A stretch of DNA of 64,000 bases. Source: Bidens hawaiensis (taxonomy: Eukaryota; Streptophyta; Magnoliopsida; Asterales; Asteraceae). The DNA lies in the NCBI GenBank assembly GCA_021521415.1, contig JAIQDT010014332.1, positions 62,001 through 126,000 of the forward strand, read 5' to 3'. This document shows positions 24,149 through 36,168 of this stretch, one piece after another (the first letter of the stretch is position 1; each line of letters begins with the position of its first letter). The notes under the pieces were generated by a model. It ran no database searches. It had not been told where the DNA came from and saw nothing but the letters and a program-made list of their open reading frames with translations. The position numbers were made by a program, and so were the translations under genes.

Positions 24149-24757
24149 TAGGGGTGTGCACATTTAGATCCGGCCCGAAAAGACCCGAACCCGGACCGGC
24201 CTATTTACCAACTTATAAATTCGGTCTTTAATATCATGCCCAATCAGTTTCGGGCCGGGTCCATTGAATACCGAATAACCGATGTTCATTGAGACATTTC
24301 ATCAAACAGTTGGAGAGTGCAGTGAATCAAACAATAAATTAAGCCTATATTGATCAATTAAGCATCCAAATTGAGAAATCACATTGTTATAAGCAGTTAT
24401 AAAAGAAGAATCTGGGAGAACATTCAACATATACTTCAAATTAAAAAAAATAAAAATATATAATCTTGCATGAAGGTAACCGCACCTGCTGAAGACCTTG
24501 GTAATGGATTGATACTTTCAATTGAATACTCTCCAAGGATCATTGCCTTGATTCATACAAGATTGATTCAAATTATTGAAGGTTTTTTGTTGGTTTCAGT
24601 CATATGTGCAAAGACCGATAGACTGATTGTTTAAAGACCGATACCTGATCATTCCCATCGATTCATGCTTAGGTCTTGTAATTTCAGTTGGATCGGTCCT
24701 CGGGCCGGGTTGGTCTTCATTCGGGTTGGGTCGGGTTATACACTTTGCACACCCCTA
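24149..24757. mobile_element. hAT MITE with perfect TIRs in element C
   Basis: TAGGGGTGTGCA at the left and its exact reverse complement TGCACACCCCTA at the right. The flanks are gtgtatac (24141-24148) and gtgtatgc (24758-24765), an 8-bp duplication with one mismatch. The 609 bp are rich in ggcccg and cgggttgg words and have no transposase. Confidence 0.85.
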
Positions 24758-24922
24758 GTGTATGCCATATATATGCAGTTTGTTAAAAGATGATAATGTT
24801 CGGTGGTCGCTTATATGCAATAAAATTTGTAACTGGTGAGGCACTCGTAAATATATTGCGTACGTGTAACATATGTCTAACTCGCTAGGCATTCATTTAG
24901 AAACTTAATAGCAACAATAACC

Positions 24923-25739
24923 TGTTGGAAATATGGACCGATTCGCTTAAGTCAGCGTGACCGACCGGGTTGTGACCCGTGAGAGTTACACCTTGGGTAA
25001 CGAACTAAAAATCCGCTTACATGGTTTAACCGGTAAATGACGAATATAACTATGACGGAATTATCATTTATAATGGTTATAAATGTTATAGTTTATTTAC
25101 TAAGTAAATAAACTTGTTCGGGCTTTAAATGAGTTGGACTTTGGAGGCCCGGTTAGGTTTTAATAATTATATACTTATATATAATAATGTTAACCTAAAT
25201 ATGGCTAACCAATTAAAAAGCTTTCTGCCGTCACCAAACCAAAAACTCCAAAGAACTTGGAGCTCTATACTCCATGCTAAATATTGTTGTTTGGTGATTC
25301 ACGAAAAGCAAACCAACTGCCGAACAACATCACCGCAGCACAGTCATCGCCGTTGTTTCCCGCGCCGCCACTTGCTGCTCGTTTCTTGCTGCTGCTGATC
25401 GGAAACCGCCGCTTCTACCGTCAAAGGTTGTCGCCGCCGCTGTCCGGTTACGTGTTCGTCACCTAGCATCGTTCGTTGAACCTTGGTGTCTCAACCGGTT
25501 ATTTATTAACCGAGGCAAACTTAAATATATTGTCGGTTTACAGTTATATTTATTTTGTTTGGCTCGTACTTGTATCGTATGTAACCGGATCCTGTACGGT
25601 TCCGTTTATTGGTGATTACTCTTTTTTTTGTATTCCGCTGCATATTCATTTATTAACTTGATTAATAATTATGAAACCTTTATAATTAAAACCGGGTTTA
25701 AAGGTTAAACCGTTGACTGATCACCACTGGAACTCAACA
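24923..25739 (+). repeat. 5' LTR of element D
   Basis: Starts TGTTGGAAATATGG and ends GGAACTCAACA. Short reading frames inside it (for example around 25129-25466) recur at the same place in the 3' LTR and are not genes. A GC-rich patch (gccgccgct, about 25430) lies in the middle. Confidence 0.95.
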
Positions 25740-25740
25740 G

Positions 25741-25752
25741 TGGTATCAGAGC
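25741..25752 (+). other. primer-binding site of element D
   Basis: TGGTATCAGAGC, complementary to initiator methionine tRNA, one base after the 5' LTR. Confidence 0.93.
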
Positions 25753-27100
25753 CTTGGTTACAACATATGAGTCGAATCCGGTCTTTTCTCCGGATCTACA
25801 TCATAAACTTCAAGCTAGTTGAAGTTTTTGATCTAGATATGTTTTTTGAGCAATCTTGGTTTGGTCAATTTTTATTTATTTTATTTAACCAAAATATTGC
25901 TCAACTTTATTTTTTATTGAATATGTAAATCTGGCCCGACCCTGTTTGTTTGGTTGAATAGTTTTTTGGTTTTTGGCCATATGGATGGTTCAAAAGTTGT
26001 ATTTATTTTTCGGTTTTATTTTATGGTTTTTGGCCACTTTGTTGGTTCAAAATTGTAATAGATAGGGTTTAGTTTTTCATTATTTGTATTAGTGAATATT
26101 GTAATGAAGAAGACCCGAAGGAAAACCGAGGACGAGCTCGTCGAGTTCTTGAAGTCAGTGGGAGTTAGCAAAGATGACCGGATGCACCAGGAGTCCATCC
26201 TTGTGGTTGTTTGTGTTGTGACCCCTTGACCTGATTGGTCTTGCTAATAGGCTCTAGCAAGACCAATCACCTTTTGGCCATTTAAGATTTATATATTCTT
26301 GTTTGCTATTGTGGTTGCTTGCTTGATATTAATAGGTTATAATACCACCAACCTAATACCAAATATATTAAAATAAATTTTTAATCAACCAATTGAGTTT
26401 TTGCAAAATTAAACGAAATTTGATTTTCCAAAACCTTATAACTTAATAGTTTTCTATTAACTTAAAAATGGTTAGACGTATCGCGAAAAACTTAGTTTTT
26501 TAATAGGTTATTTAAAACTAAGTGTCCTGAGAGATGAAATGGTTCATCAATTCGTCCCGATAATAAATACAGTAAAATTTGACTTTTACTCTATTTGGTA
26601 ATTTTAAAATTAATCCCAATTTAAAAATCAATAGTTTATGCCAATCCTACTACAAGTCACACTTGAGGCATACTGCGAAATTTCGAGTGTTTGGAGCTAC
26701 AGCACCGCACTTGTTTTCTAGCCTATCCCATCAAGGTGAAAGTGTTTCGTTGACACATCCGACCCTTTCACACGTCACTATACTAGGACAACTATTACTT
26801 TACTCTCTTGTTACGTGCTAAAGCTGTCTGGAGACTTAAAGTGGGCAAAGATGAGGCTAAACGTATCTATACAGACAATCGTTGTCTCTATAGGCCTCAT
26901 AACCGAGAGTTGTGCTCTATTCACAATTGACAATCATTGTCAATCTGCCCAACCACTTATTAATGTTGTGTGCTACAGCTGCCTTTAATAACTGGAAGCC
27001 AGATTCTCATACGCCTATTTCATTAATGTTATTGGGTCATTAATAATAGGATTACAACATCGAGAATACTAATTAAATTTACTTTTGCTTTTTTAATCAG
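25753..27100 (+). other. leader of element D with a small ORF
   Basis: About 1.35 kb between the primer site and gag. It contains one 41-codon reading frame at 26104-26229 (MKKTRRKTEDELVEFLKSVG...), Lys/Arg/Glu-rich at its start. It could act as an upstream ORF in the element RNA. No family is recognised, and length alone does not prove that it is translated. Confidence 0.4.
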
Positions 27101-28268
27101 ATGTCGTCAAATGAAATCACACCCTACGCCCTTAAGACTATCCTTGAGAAGGATAAACTGAAACGGTACCAACTTCATCGAATGGCACCGCAACTTAAGA
27201 CTAGTTCTTACAATGGCAAAGCGCCTGTATGTTCTTGATGGACCTGTTCCAAACGAGCCTGAAAACAACATAGCCGCTGCTCGAAAAGCTCTTGACAAGC
27301 ATAGGGATGACTCGGCTGAGGTCTCCTGTATTATGCTAGCCACCATGACTTCTGAGCTTGCTAAAGGCTTAGAAGAGTTTGGTGCCTATGAGATGCTGGA
27401 ATAACTCAAGGGCATGTTCCAGAAACAAGCCCGTCAGGAATGGTTCGATACCATGAAACAACTCATAAGTTGCAAGATGGTAGAAGGGTCTCCCGTCAGT
27501 GCGCATGTTCTTATGATGAAGGGGCACATCGATCAGCTTAAGAAACTTGATTATCCCATGCTTGATGAGATGGCATCGGATTTCATCCTCAACTCTCTCC
27601 CCAGCTCTTACAACCAGTTCGTAATGAACTTCAACATGAACCGCTGGGTAAAGACAGTGCCGGAGCTGCACAACATGCTCAAAATGGCTGAGATGAACAT
27701 TCCTTCTAGGACCAATCAAGTTCTGATGATCCGATCTGCTGGTGTAAAGAAGCCTAAACCCAAGAATCAGGGTTATAAGGTAAAAGACAAGAAGAAAGTT
27801 ACTGTTGCTGCCAAATCTGCCACCAACACTAACAAGAAAGTTGCAAAGGCACCACCGCCGCCTCCTGAGGAGCGCCAGTGCTACAAGTGCAACAAGATGG
27901 GGCACTGTATGCGTAACTGCCCCGAGCATCTAGCTGAGCTAGCAAAGAGGAAGGCCAATGGTGAAGGCTCTTCTCGAGGTATTTCCATATACGTTATTGA
28001 ACTTTTCACTGTCTCTAGCAACACATGGGTATTTGATACCGGATGTGGTTTCCACATTGTTAATGTCTTGCAGGAGCCTGAGAAGTGGAAGAAACTGAAT
28101 AAAGGCAGCATGGAACTCATCGTTGGAGATGGGAAGAGAATACCAGTTCTGACAACTGGAGTTTTTCTTTTTACTTGTCCATCTGACCTAGTTTTTCCTT
28201 TGAATAATTGTTTGTATGCTCATGGTTTGACCAGAAACATCATTTCATTTTCATTGTTGCTTGAATAA
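27101..28268 (+). pseudogene. gag: gag and protease of element D
   Basis: The start at 27101 gives MSSNEITPYALKTILEKDKL. An extra base near 27162 then shifts the frame, which resumes with KRLYVLDGPVPNEPENN from about 27213. A TAA at 27402 sits where Gln is expected, and the frame continues from 27405. The C-terminal half has a basic Lys-rich region and a zinc knuckle CYKCNKMGHCMRNC (C-x2-C-x4-H-x4-C), then the protease motif FDTGCGFHIVN with an intact Asp-Thr-Gly. The open stretch ends at a TAA at 28266. Gag packages the element RNA; the lesions would truncate it. Confidence 0.9.
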
Positions 28269-30886
28269 GGTTTTAAGTACGTTTTTAATGGCATGGCTAT
28301 TTCTGCTTACTTAAATGATATCTTTTATTTTGAGGCTAAACCTCGAAATGGTATTTATGAGATTGATGTTCAAACTGAAAATAACGTATATCATCTTTCA
28401 AAACATATCAAGACTAGCATCAATGATACCTTTCTATGGCATTGACGACTTGGCCGCATAAGCAAGGCAAGAGTTAAAATACTCCAATCCGAAAGGATTA
28501 TTGAATCCACAGGATCTGACTCGTTTGATGATTGCAAATCTTGCTTAGCTGGCAAACACGCCAAAGACTCCTTCACTCATAAAAGTGAACGAGCAAGTGA
28601 TCTGTTAGGACTCATACATACTGATGTATGTGGACCTTTCAGAACCATGACTAGAAACCATGAAAGATACTTCGTTTCTTTTATCGGAGATTATAGTCGA
28701 TACGCTTATGTGTACCTTATGAAACACAAGCACGAAACTTTTGAAAGGTTCAAAGAGTTTCAAAACGAAGTGGAAAAACAACTTGGTAAAATCATTAAAA
28801 TGCTTCGATCAGATCGAGGTGGAGAATATCTCAGCTCAGAGTTCATCACTCATCTAAAAGAGCATGGAATTGTTTCACAGCTCACTCCACCTGGCACACC
28901 CCAACATAATGGCGTGAGCGAGAGGAGAAATCGAACTTTGCTAAACATGGTTCGATCGATGATGTGTAGAACTAACTTGCCTCACTCCTTTTGGGGTTAT
29001 GCCCTTATGACCGCCGCCCGCATTGCCAATCTAGCTCCAACTAAGAAGATAGACAAAACCCCATATGAGATATGGCATAAGGGAAAGAAGCCCAAATTGT
29101 CTTACCTTAGAGTATGGGGATGTGATGCTTACATCTCAAGTGAGTCTGATGACAAACTTGATCCCCGCGGCGTAAAAGTTGTTTTCGTCGTATACTATAA
29201 CTAAAGCGGTTATTATTTCTTTCATCCTAATACAAATACGATTTCTATCGAGAGGAAATGCCACTTCCTTGAGAAGAAATTTCTCAATCAAGGAACTGGA
29301 GATAACATTGTCGATATTGAAGAAATTCAAGAACCACAAACAACCACTGAGGAAGTTGGAGCGTCTGATCAACAAGTTGTTGTTGCTGATACATCAGACG
29401 TGATCACGAGCGTTCGCAGAAGTAGTAGGACTCCCGTACCAAATTCTAGATACTTATGGCATCTAGATGGTCCCGAAGTCTTATTAGTAGTCGAGTCTGG
29501 CGACAAGCCTACTAACTACAAATCTGCTATCTTGGATCCTGAATCCGAGAAATGGCAAGATGCCATGAACGCCAAGATGCAATCCATGCAGGATAACCAA
29601 GTTTGGAACTTGGTTGAGTTACCCCCCGATAGCCGGGCAGTAGGGAGAAAATGGATTTTCAAGAGAAAAACCGACATGCATGGAAATGTGCAAACCTATA
29701 AGGCACGGCTAGTTGCGAAAGGTTTTACTCAAACTCAAGGTGTTGACTATGATGAAACCTTCTCGCCCGTTTCTATGACTAAGTCAATAAGGATATTGCT
29801 TTCCATAGTCGCGCACTATGACTACGAGGTATGGCAAATGTATGTTAAAACAGCTTTTCTTAATGGACATCTTTATGAAGATGTCTATATGGTTCAGCCT
29901 AAAGGTTTTGTCGATCCTAAATATCCTAATAGGGTTTGCAAATTGAATAAGTCCATTTATGGACTTAAGCAAACATCTCGAAGCTGGAATCTTCACTTTG
30001 ATGAGAAAATCAAAGAGTTTGGTTTTATCAAAAATAAAGATGAGCCTTGTGTTTACAGAAAGGCTAGTGGGAGCACTATATCATTCCTCATCTTGTATGT
30101 GGATGATATACTGATAATTGGAAACAACATTCCTATGCTTAAGAAAGTTAAGCACTAGTTGGAATCTTGTTTTGCAATGAAGGATATTGGTGAAGCTGCT
30201 TATATTCTGGGAATCAAGATCTACCGAGATAGATCTAAGCGGCTTCTAGGGGCTAAGTCAAAGTACATACATAAGCAAAGTCAAGACACGCTTTTCAATA
30301 GACAACTCCAAGATAGGAGCTGTTCCATTGCTAAAGGAACCGTTTTAACAAATCGCAATCTCCGACAACGGACATTGAGACAAAGCACATGCAAGAAATT
30401 CCATATGCTTCAGCGATTGGTTCTGTCATGTACGCTATATTATGCACTAGACCTGACATATTGTAAGCGTGTTTGGAGGAGTGGAAGAGGAGCTCACTGT
30501 AATGTGTTATACTGACGCTGACTTCCAGAATGATCGAGATGTTTATCGCTCATAATCTGCTTGGATGAAGAAATTCATAGCCAACCTCGATCTGGTTCCA
30601 AATTTAGGAAATTGATCGACGTGATATGTGATTACACAGGTGTTATTGCTCAATCCAAAGAGCCCAATTTTCATCACATGTCCAAACACATTTTTAGTTC
30701 CACTATATACGAGAAATACTGGACCAAGATGACATCATAATAAGCAAAGTAGACACAGATCAAAATCTAGCTGACTCGTTCACTAAGCCGATGACTCAGG
30801 ACAAGCATGACCAACACAGGGATTCTATCGGGCTTAGCTTGCTAGTGATTTATTTTGATTTAGTATTTGGATGTATGAACATTTAA
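28269..30886 (+). pseudogene. pol: integrase, reverse transcriptase and RNase H of element D
   Basis: After the stop at 28266 the frame continues with the integrase zinc region, broken by TGA at 28444. The catalytic acidic residues are all present: HTDVCGPF, RSDRGGEY and VSERRNRTL. A TAA at 29202 follows. Reverse transcriptase runs from about 29530: KWIFKRKTDMHGNVQ, KARLVAKGFTQTQGVDY, KTAFLNGHLYEDVYM, and the palm motif YVDDILI near 30097. A TAG at 30156 follows, then RNase H sequence scattered over frames, ending ADSFTKPMTQDKHDQH near 30780-30830. The lesions are mainly single-base stops (CAA to TAA, CGA to TGA), the pattern expected from deamination of methylated cytosine. Confidence 0.9.
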
Positions 30887-31705
30887 ACAGTTATACTTTT
30901 GAGTTCACTTTTGATTTAATGATTAAATGCAAACGATTGAATATTAAAACTGTGTTCATTTTAATACGTTTAATCCATGAATATTGTATTCTAAATTATC
31001 CGTAGTCGGTCAGACTCGTGGGAGCGATTCTGAATTAAGACTATTTTGACTTTGGACTCAAAGGGTTGATTTCCAAACTCACAGACCTCATTATGAATGA
31101 CGTTGGATGTAACTCGCATCAAATCATCTTCATGGATCTTAGTCATAAGATGCATTTGATATTGATATGCTCATTTAGTATCCTTAGACCTGAGATACAT
31201 ATTAGAACTTTCGTTTACTAAAGGTATTCTTTGATCAGTGTCAACCGCTGTCGCGTAACTGTCAGTCATAAAGGCATTGGTTGGGAATATTCTGAAGTTC
31301 AGTGGGAGTTGTATGCAATCAAGATGGGATTCTGTACTCTTTCATGATATGTAACAGTTAGACATCTTAGCGCCTTCGTTGATTCAAACTGGTAAAGTGT
31401 GAGGCCTCACCCAAACTTACTGTGTGTTTGATTGGACCACTTTGACTCGAGAACGAAAACGATAATGGTTGAACGCCATATGAGATTGAACTGATCCATG
31501 TCTCATTGTTCAATTGGTGTCTTATATGGAAAGGATAGATGACAACGATTACTATAAGTTCATTATCTTGCAATAGTGTGTTCCAAGATCTTTTGGTTAA
31601 TGAATTTTAAAATGTCATAACCTGTTGGGGACAACCATGTGTAGCTAGAGAACCGCTGGCTGTCAGCGTTGAGAAACTTAACCGGAATCCGTCCAAGTGG
31701 GAGAC

Positions 31706-32524
31706 TGTTGGAAATATGGACCGATTCACTTAAGTCAGCGTGACCGACCGGGTTGTGACCTGTGAGAGTTACACCTTGGGTAACGAACTAAAAATCCGCT
31801 TACATGGTTTAACCGGTAAATGACGAATATAACTATGACGGAATTATCATTTATAATGGTTATAAATGTTATAGTTTATTTACTAAGTAAATAAACTTGT
31901 TCGGGCTTTAAACTAGTTGGACTTTGGAGGCCCGGTTAGGTTTAAATAATTATATACTTATATATAATAATGTTAACCTAAATATGGCTAACCAAGTAAA
32001 AAGCTTTCTGCCGTCACCAAACCAAAAACTCCAAAGAACTTGGAGCTCTATACTCCATACTAAATATTTTTGTTTGGTGATTCACGAAAAGCAAACCAAC
32101 TGCCGAACAACATCACCGCAGCACAGTCATCGCCGCTGTTTCCCGCGCCGCCACTTGCTGCTCGTTTCTTGCTGCTACTGATCAGAAACCGCCGCTTCTA
32201 CCGTCAAAGGTTGTCGCCGCCGCTGTCCGGTTACGTGTTCGTCACCTAGCATCGTTCGTTGAACCTTGGTGTCTCAGCCGGTTATTTATTAACCGAGGTA
32301 AACTTAAATATATTGTCGGTTTACAATTATATTTATTTTGTTTGGCTCGTACTCGTATCGTATGTAACCGGATCCTGTACGGTTCCGTTTATTGGTGATT
32401 ACTCGTTTTTTTTTGTATTCCGCTGCGTATTCATTTATTAACTTGATTAATAATTATGAAACCTTTATAATTAAAACCGGGTTTAAAGGTTAAACCGTTG
32501 ACTGATCACCACTGGAACCCAACA
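31706..32524 (+). repeat. 3' LTR of element D
   Basis: About 98% identical by eye to 24923-25739, with the same start. It is preceded by the polypurine stretch aagtgggagac and followed by the target copy taacc. Confidence 0.95.
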
Positions 32525-33233
32525 TAACCAATATCACAATAAAATAGTTGTAATAGGACACGAAAGCACACATGTAATACACGTGAGCAAAAATATTTTA
32601 ACTGCATACGTTATATTACACATATGTAGTACTTGACATTATATTACATATATGTAGCATATAATAAAATGTTACCTTGTTGATCAAAATCACCAGATGA
32701 CAATCAAAACTTAGAATCGCCAGAAATTGAACCAATATCACCAAATGAACTCAATTAGGCACTCAACCATACAAATTAGGTTTCTTCATCCGATTGTAAT
32801 TGATTCTGAACCTAGAAACACCTAATTCTGAAATTGCAATGTCAATTTTGCTTGCAGTACTTTCAGAAGAAGCAACACCATATCGATTTAACATTGAAAC
32901 GAATGTAAACCAATTAAAAAGCATGAATGAGTAAAGAATATAACAATCGTATTATAAATACCTGAAATTGACATGTTAAATGATTAAAATAACCGATTAT
33001 TAGGGTTCAAAGTCATCGATTAGTCAAGATCTTCGATTTGCAGGTGTTAACTTCTCATCAATGGAGGTTTGTGTTGAGAGTGTTGCACAGGGGAATCCAG
33101 TGAGACGGCCGAACAAAATAGACTTAGGAATGGAGGTTTGTGTTGGATTATTGGGAGACAATTTACAAATATAACCTTAGACTTATGAGTTCCTTAGTTC
33201 TCTCCCTAACAAGGAGTTCTCTCTTGATCCTTT

Positions 33234-33236
<3 letters not shown>

Positions 33237-33281
<45 letters not shown>
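33237..33281. repeat. (TA)22 tract between elements C and E
   Basis: Perfect TA repeat directly between the right end of C and the left end of E. The simplest history is that E inserted into the TA repeat on C's right border. Confidence 0.95.
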
Positions 33282-33283
<2 letters not shown>

Positions 33284-33940
33284 AGAGGATCATGAGAGAA
33301 CTTCATTTTATGGAAAGAATTAGAGAACTAATAATGAAGTATTTTTAATTTAATTTAAAAAAAATATTTTTATATTTTTTTCCTTTCATCCTTCTTATAT
33401 GTTATTATTCTTCACCACACACAAAAAAAAATTAACGAGTAATGCATATATGCAATACACCGACTTTTATTATAATGCATATGTGTAATAGTGTGCATTT
33501 TGATATTTGAAATAGTGTTGAATAGCATATATATAGTTATTTGTATTGTATATTTGCAATAGTGTTATATTATATACAAAAATTAAAAAAAAATAGATAT
33601 AGTGCATATGTGCATTAGTGTTGTATTACATATATGCAATAATGTGTTTTACATACAATTATTAGTGTCGTATTTGCATATATTCAATAGTGTGTATTGG
33701 ATAATGCAATTGTGTTGTATTATATACAATAAAACACTATTGTATATATGAAATAGTCATTAGTGCACATATGCACTACAGTACTACACCGAAAAGGTTT
33801 TTTTTTCTAGTATCAATATCATCTTATTAGAAGGAGGAAAGAAAAAAAATCACAAAATATTTTTTTTAAAATAGTTAAAAATAATTTTTAGTAGTTCTTT
33901 AGTTCTCTCTTTAAGAGGAGTTCTCTCTAGATCCCATCCC
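33282..33940. mobile_element. element E: short member of the C family
   Basis: The left end GGAGAGGATCATGAGAGAAC and the inverted right end GGGATGGGATCTAGAGAGAA are flanked by TA repeats on both sides. The 659 bp have no coding capacity but hold many copies of the catatatgca word shared with C. E's left end resembles C's left end (both have cattttat) and E's right end resembles C's right end, so the two lie in the same orientation. Confidence 0.75.
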
Positions 33941-34665
33941 TATATATATATATATATGCATAAAAGTTATTAAAAGTTTATAAGGGTTTTTGTAATAAAT
34001 ATTTAAAAAGATTTTGCTTTTTTAGAATACGTAAATTAAGGTATATAATATTATTTTACATAATAAATTGACTAAGTAATTTATAAACAAATGGCATTTT
34101 ATAAATATATATTGTTACCGCTTTAATAATATAAGTACGAATATTTTATATGCAATATTAATTTATAAGTAATATTTATTAATCATGAACTTTAAATAAA
34201 ATATGCTATACTCGCAATACCCATTCATATCTCGATTTTCTCTTAGTCCATTTGTTAATTTGTAGTATTTTCCCGTTATTACGCTTGTTAGGATTTGACT
34301 TTGCTACCTCTCGAGCGCGACGCTTATCTCCTACCAATCTTAACGTATTTATTCATTTGCTTATCTTTTGGGGGTAACATGTATACCCTATTTGAATTAC
34401 TCATTTTTATTTATTTATCTATTCGTAACACAATTCAATATATGTTTATGGGTGATTATTGCATGCTCTATAATAATGCTCTATGTGCTTAATTGTTTAT
34501 TTTATGTTTGGTTGTTGGTATCTCATCCTCATCAATCCTCATCTAGTATGATCATACATTTACCCGAGTACTTTGATTTCGTATCAATAAGAACGGGTCC
34601 ACATCAATTTAGTTGTTTATATTTTCATAAGAATTGTAATACTCATCATTTACATATGAATTGTG

Positions 34666-34717
<52 letters not shown>

Positions 34718-35005
34718 AAACTTATATATTCTCACCAACATTCGTGTTGACAAACTCTATATTCATACATGTTACATTTACAAGTAGTTGATATTATTCA
34801 AGATTAAAGACAATAGTTTGACCTTAGGATACCTATTCAAATAACAAATTTTTGATGTAATTGTTACGATTATTGAATTTGTGTACTTGTTTAATGTTAA
34901 TGAAGTTAAATAATTATTAACGCTTTAATTTGTGTCTTCTGAGCTACCGTCCAATCAATACGTTACGCCCTGGCATATTCCGCTGACTTTGGTCGGGGTG
35001 TGACA
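33941..35005 (+). repeat. right part of 3' LTR of element B
   Basis: Continues the LTR interrupted at 20618 and ends with GGTCGGGGTGTGACA, next to the target copy acatc. A (TA)n tract lies at 34669-34711. Short reading frames here have no recognised motif. Confidence 0.7.
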
Positions 35006-35010
35006 ACATC

Positions 35011-36168
35011 ATTCATGGGTTTTACTGTCTATCAGATGGATGTAAAAACTGCGTTTCTGTATGGCGAAGTTAAGTAGGAGATTTACGTGGATCAGCCACC
35101 GGGGTTTGTAGAATCTAAGAATCCTACTCATGTCTACAAGCTAGATAAAGCACTATATGGTCTTCATCAAGCTCCTCGGGCGTGGTATGCTACATTGACG
35201 GCACATCTTCCGGTTCAGATTTATGTGGATGACATTATTTTTGGGTCTACTAGTGTTGAGTTGCGTACTGAATTTAAAGAAGTAATGAAGAAAAGATTTG
35301 AGATGAGCTCGTTGGGAGAAATGACAAATTTTCTGGGGTTACAGGTTCGTCAGAGCTCGACGAGAATTTTGCTGCATCAAGGAAAGTATGTTGAAGATAT
35401 GCTTGTCAAATTTGAATTTCAAGATTCCAAGAGTGCTACCACTCCTATGGCGGAAAGGCCTCTCCTGTCGTCTGATCCTGAAAGGAGTCCCGAAGATCAA
35501 ACGTACTATCGATCGATGATCGGGTCCCTGAAGTATCTCACCGCCAGTCGTCCTGGCATCATGTTCGTTGTCTGCTAATGTGCCTGTTTCCAGGCTAACC
35601 CTAAACTCTCTCATTTAATTGATGTTAAACGAATTTTTCGATATCAGAAAGGACAACCAAAGTTAGGACTTTGGTATCCCAAAAACTCAGATTTTGATAT
35701 TTATACTTTTGCTGATAGCAATTATGGTGGAGATGACATTGACAGGAAATCCACATCTGCCGGATGTCAGTACTTGGGCGATCGTCTCATCTCTTGGCAA
35801 TGTAAGAAACAACAAACGGTGTCCACATCGACTGCCGAGGCTAAATATGTTGTTGCGTCAACCTGCTGCACACAGGTTATCTGGATGCAACATCAATTGC
35901 TGGATTACGGTTTGGAATTTCTTGGCACCCCTCTCTTTTGTGATAATGATGCTGCCATTGCAATCGTTAAAAATCTGGTTCAACACTCAAAAACCAAGCA
36001 CATTGATATTAAAATACACTTTATTCGTGACTGTTACGACCGAAAATTGATTCATCTTGAGTAAGTTCACAATGATAATAACGTGGCGGACTTATTTACA
36101 AAACCGGTCGGAATAGCCAGATTTAATGTGCTTGTAAATTTTCTTAAAATGCTCCGTATCGAGGATTG
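35011..36168 (+). pseudogene. reverse transcriptase (C-terminal part) and RNase H of element A
   Basis: This continues from 18841: VYQMDVKTAFLYGEV, a TAG near 35075, then [20 protein letters not shown] and [18 protein letters not shown]. It jumps directly to [12 protein letters not shown], so about 25 residues normally found before the YVDD motif are missing. A stop lies at 35576. RNase H follows in other frames: YTFADSNYGGDDIDRKSTS, STSTAEAKYVVAS and DNDAAIAIVKN, keeping Asp, Glu and Asp of the active site. It ends NVADLFTKPV and LKMLRIED before a TGA at about 36168. Confidence 0.88.

Larger units (their letters stand above)
24923..32524 (+). mobile_element. retrotransposon D: full-length Ty1/copia element
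   Basis: The LTRs 24923-25739 (817 bp) and 31706-32524 (819 bp) both start TGTTGGAAATATGG and end in CAACA or CCAACA. The perfect 5-bp target duplication taacc is at 24918-24922 and 32525-32529. A tRNA-iMet primer site and a polypurine tract (aagtgggagac before 31706) are intact. By-eye comparison gives about 18 differences between the LTRs, roughly 2%. Gag, protease, integrase, RT and RNase H are all present in order but carry frameshifts and stops. It sits inside element C, so it is younger than C, B and A. Confidence 0.95.
20619..33236. mobile_element. element C: large TIR element lying in a TA microsatellite
   Basis: The left end AGGATGGGATCTAGAGAGAA and the inverted right end GGGAAAGGATCAAGAGAGAA continue as similar inverted sequence (agaacta-gaact) for about 50 bp. 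Both ends abut TA repeats and no other target duplication is visible. Without copia D and the hAT MITE it is about 4.4 kb. It contains exon-like pieces but no transposase I can identify. Insertion into TA repeats recalls Micron-type elements of rice; the superfamily is unresolved, and Helitron2-type elements with asymmetric inverted ends are an alternative. Element E (33282-33940) is a short member of the same family in the same orientation. Confidence 0.65.
18842..35005 (+). mobile_element. element B: Ty3/gypsy-type LTR remnant inserted in A
   Basis: The insertion begins TGTAACATTCG and ends GGTCGGGGTGTGACA, typical chromovirus-like LTR termini. Target copies are gcatc (18837-18841) and acatc (35006-35010), 5 bp with one mismatch, and removing B restores A's reverse transcriptase frame. 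A second LTR start lies at 19534, preceded by gggacgaaattttc, like the polypurine region before a gypsy 3' LTR. Thus a fragment of the 5' LTR (about 170 bp) and some unidentified DNA are joined to a full 3' LTR, and the whole coding body is missing. The 3' LTR (19534-20618 plus 33941-35005, about 2.15 kb) is itself split by elements C and E. Confidence 0.78.

Noticed and set aside
25129..25661. Cys/Arg-rich small proteins in the D region
   Set aside because: They lie entirely in the LTR, recur with changes at 31924-32441, and have no motif.
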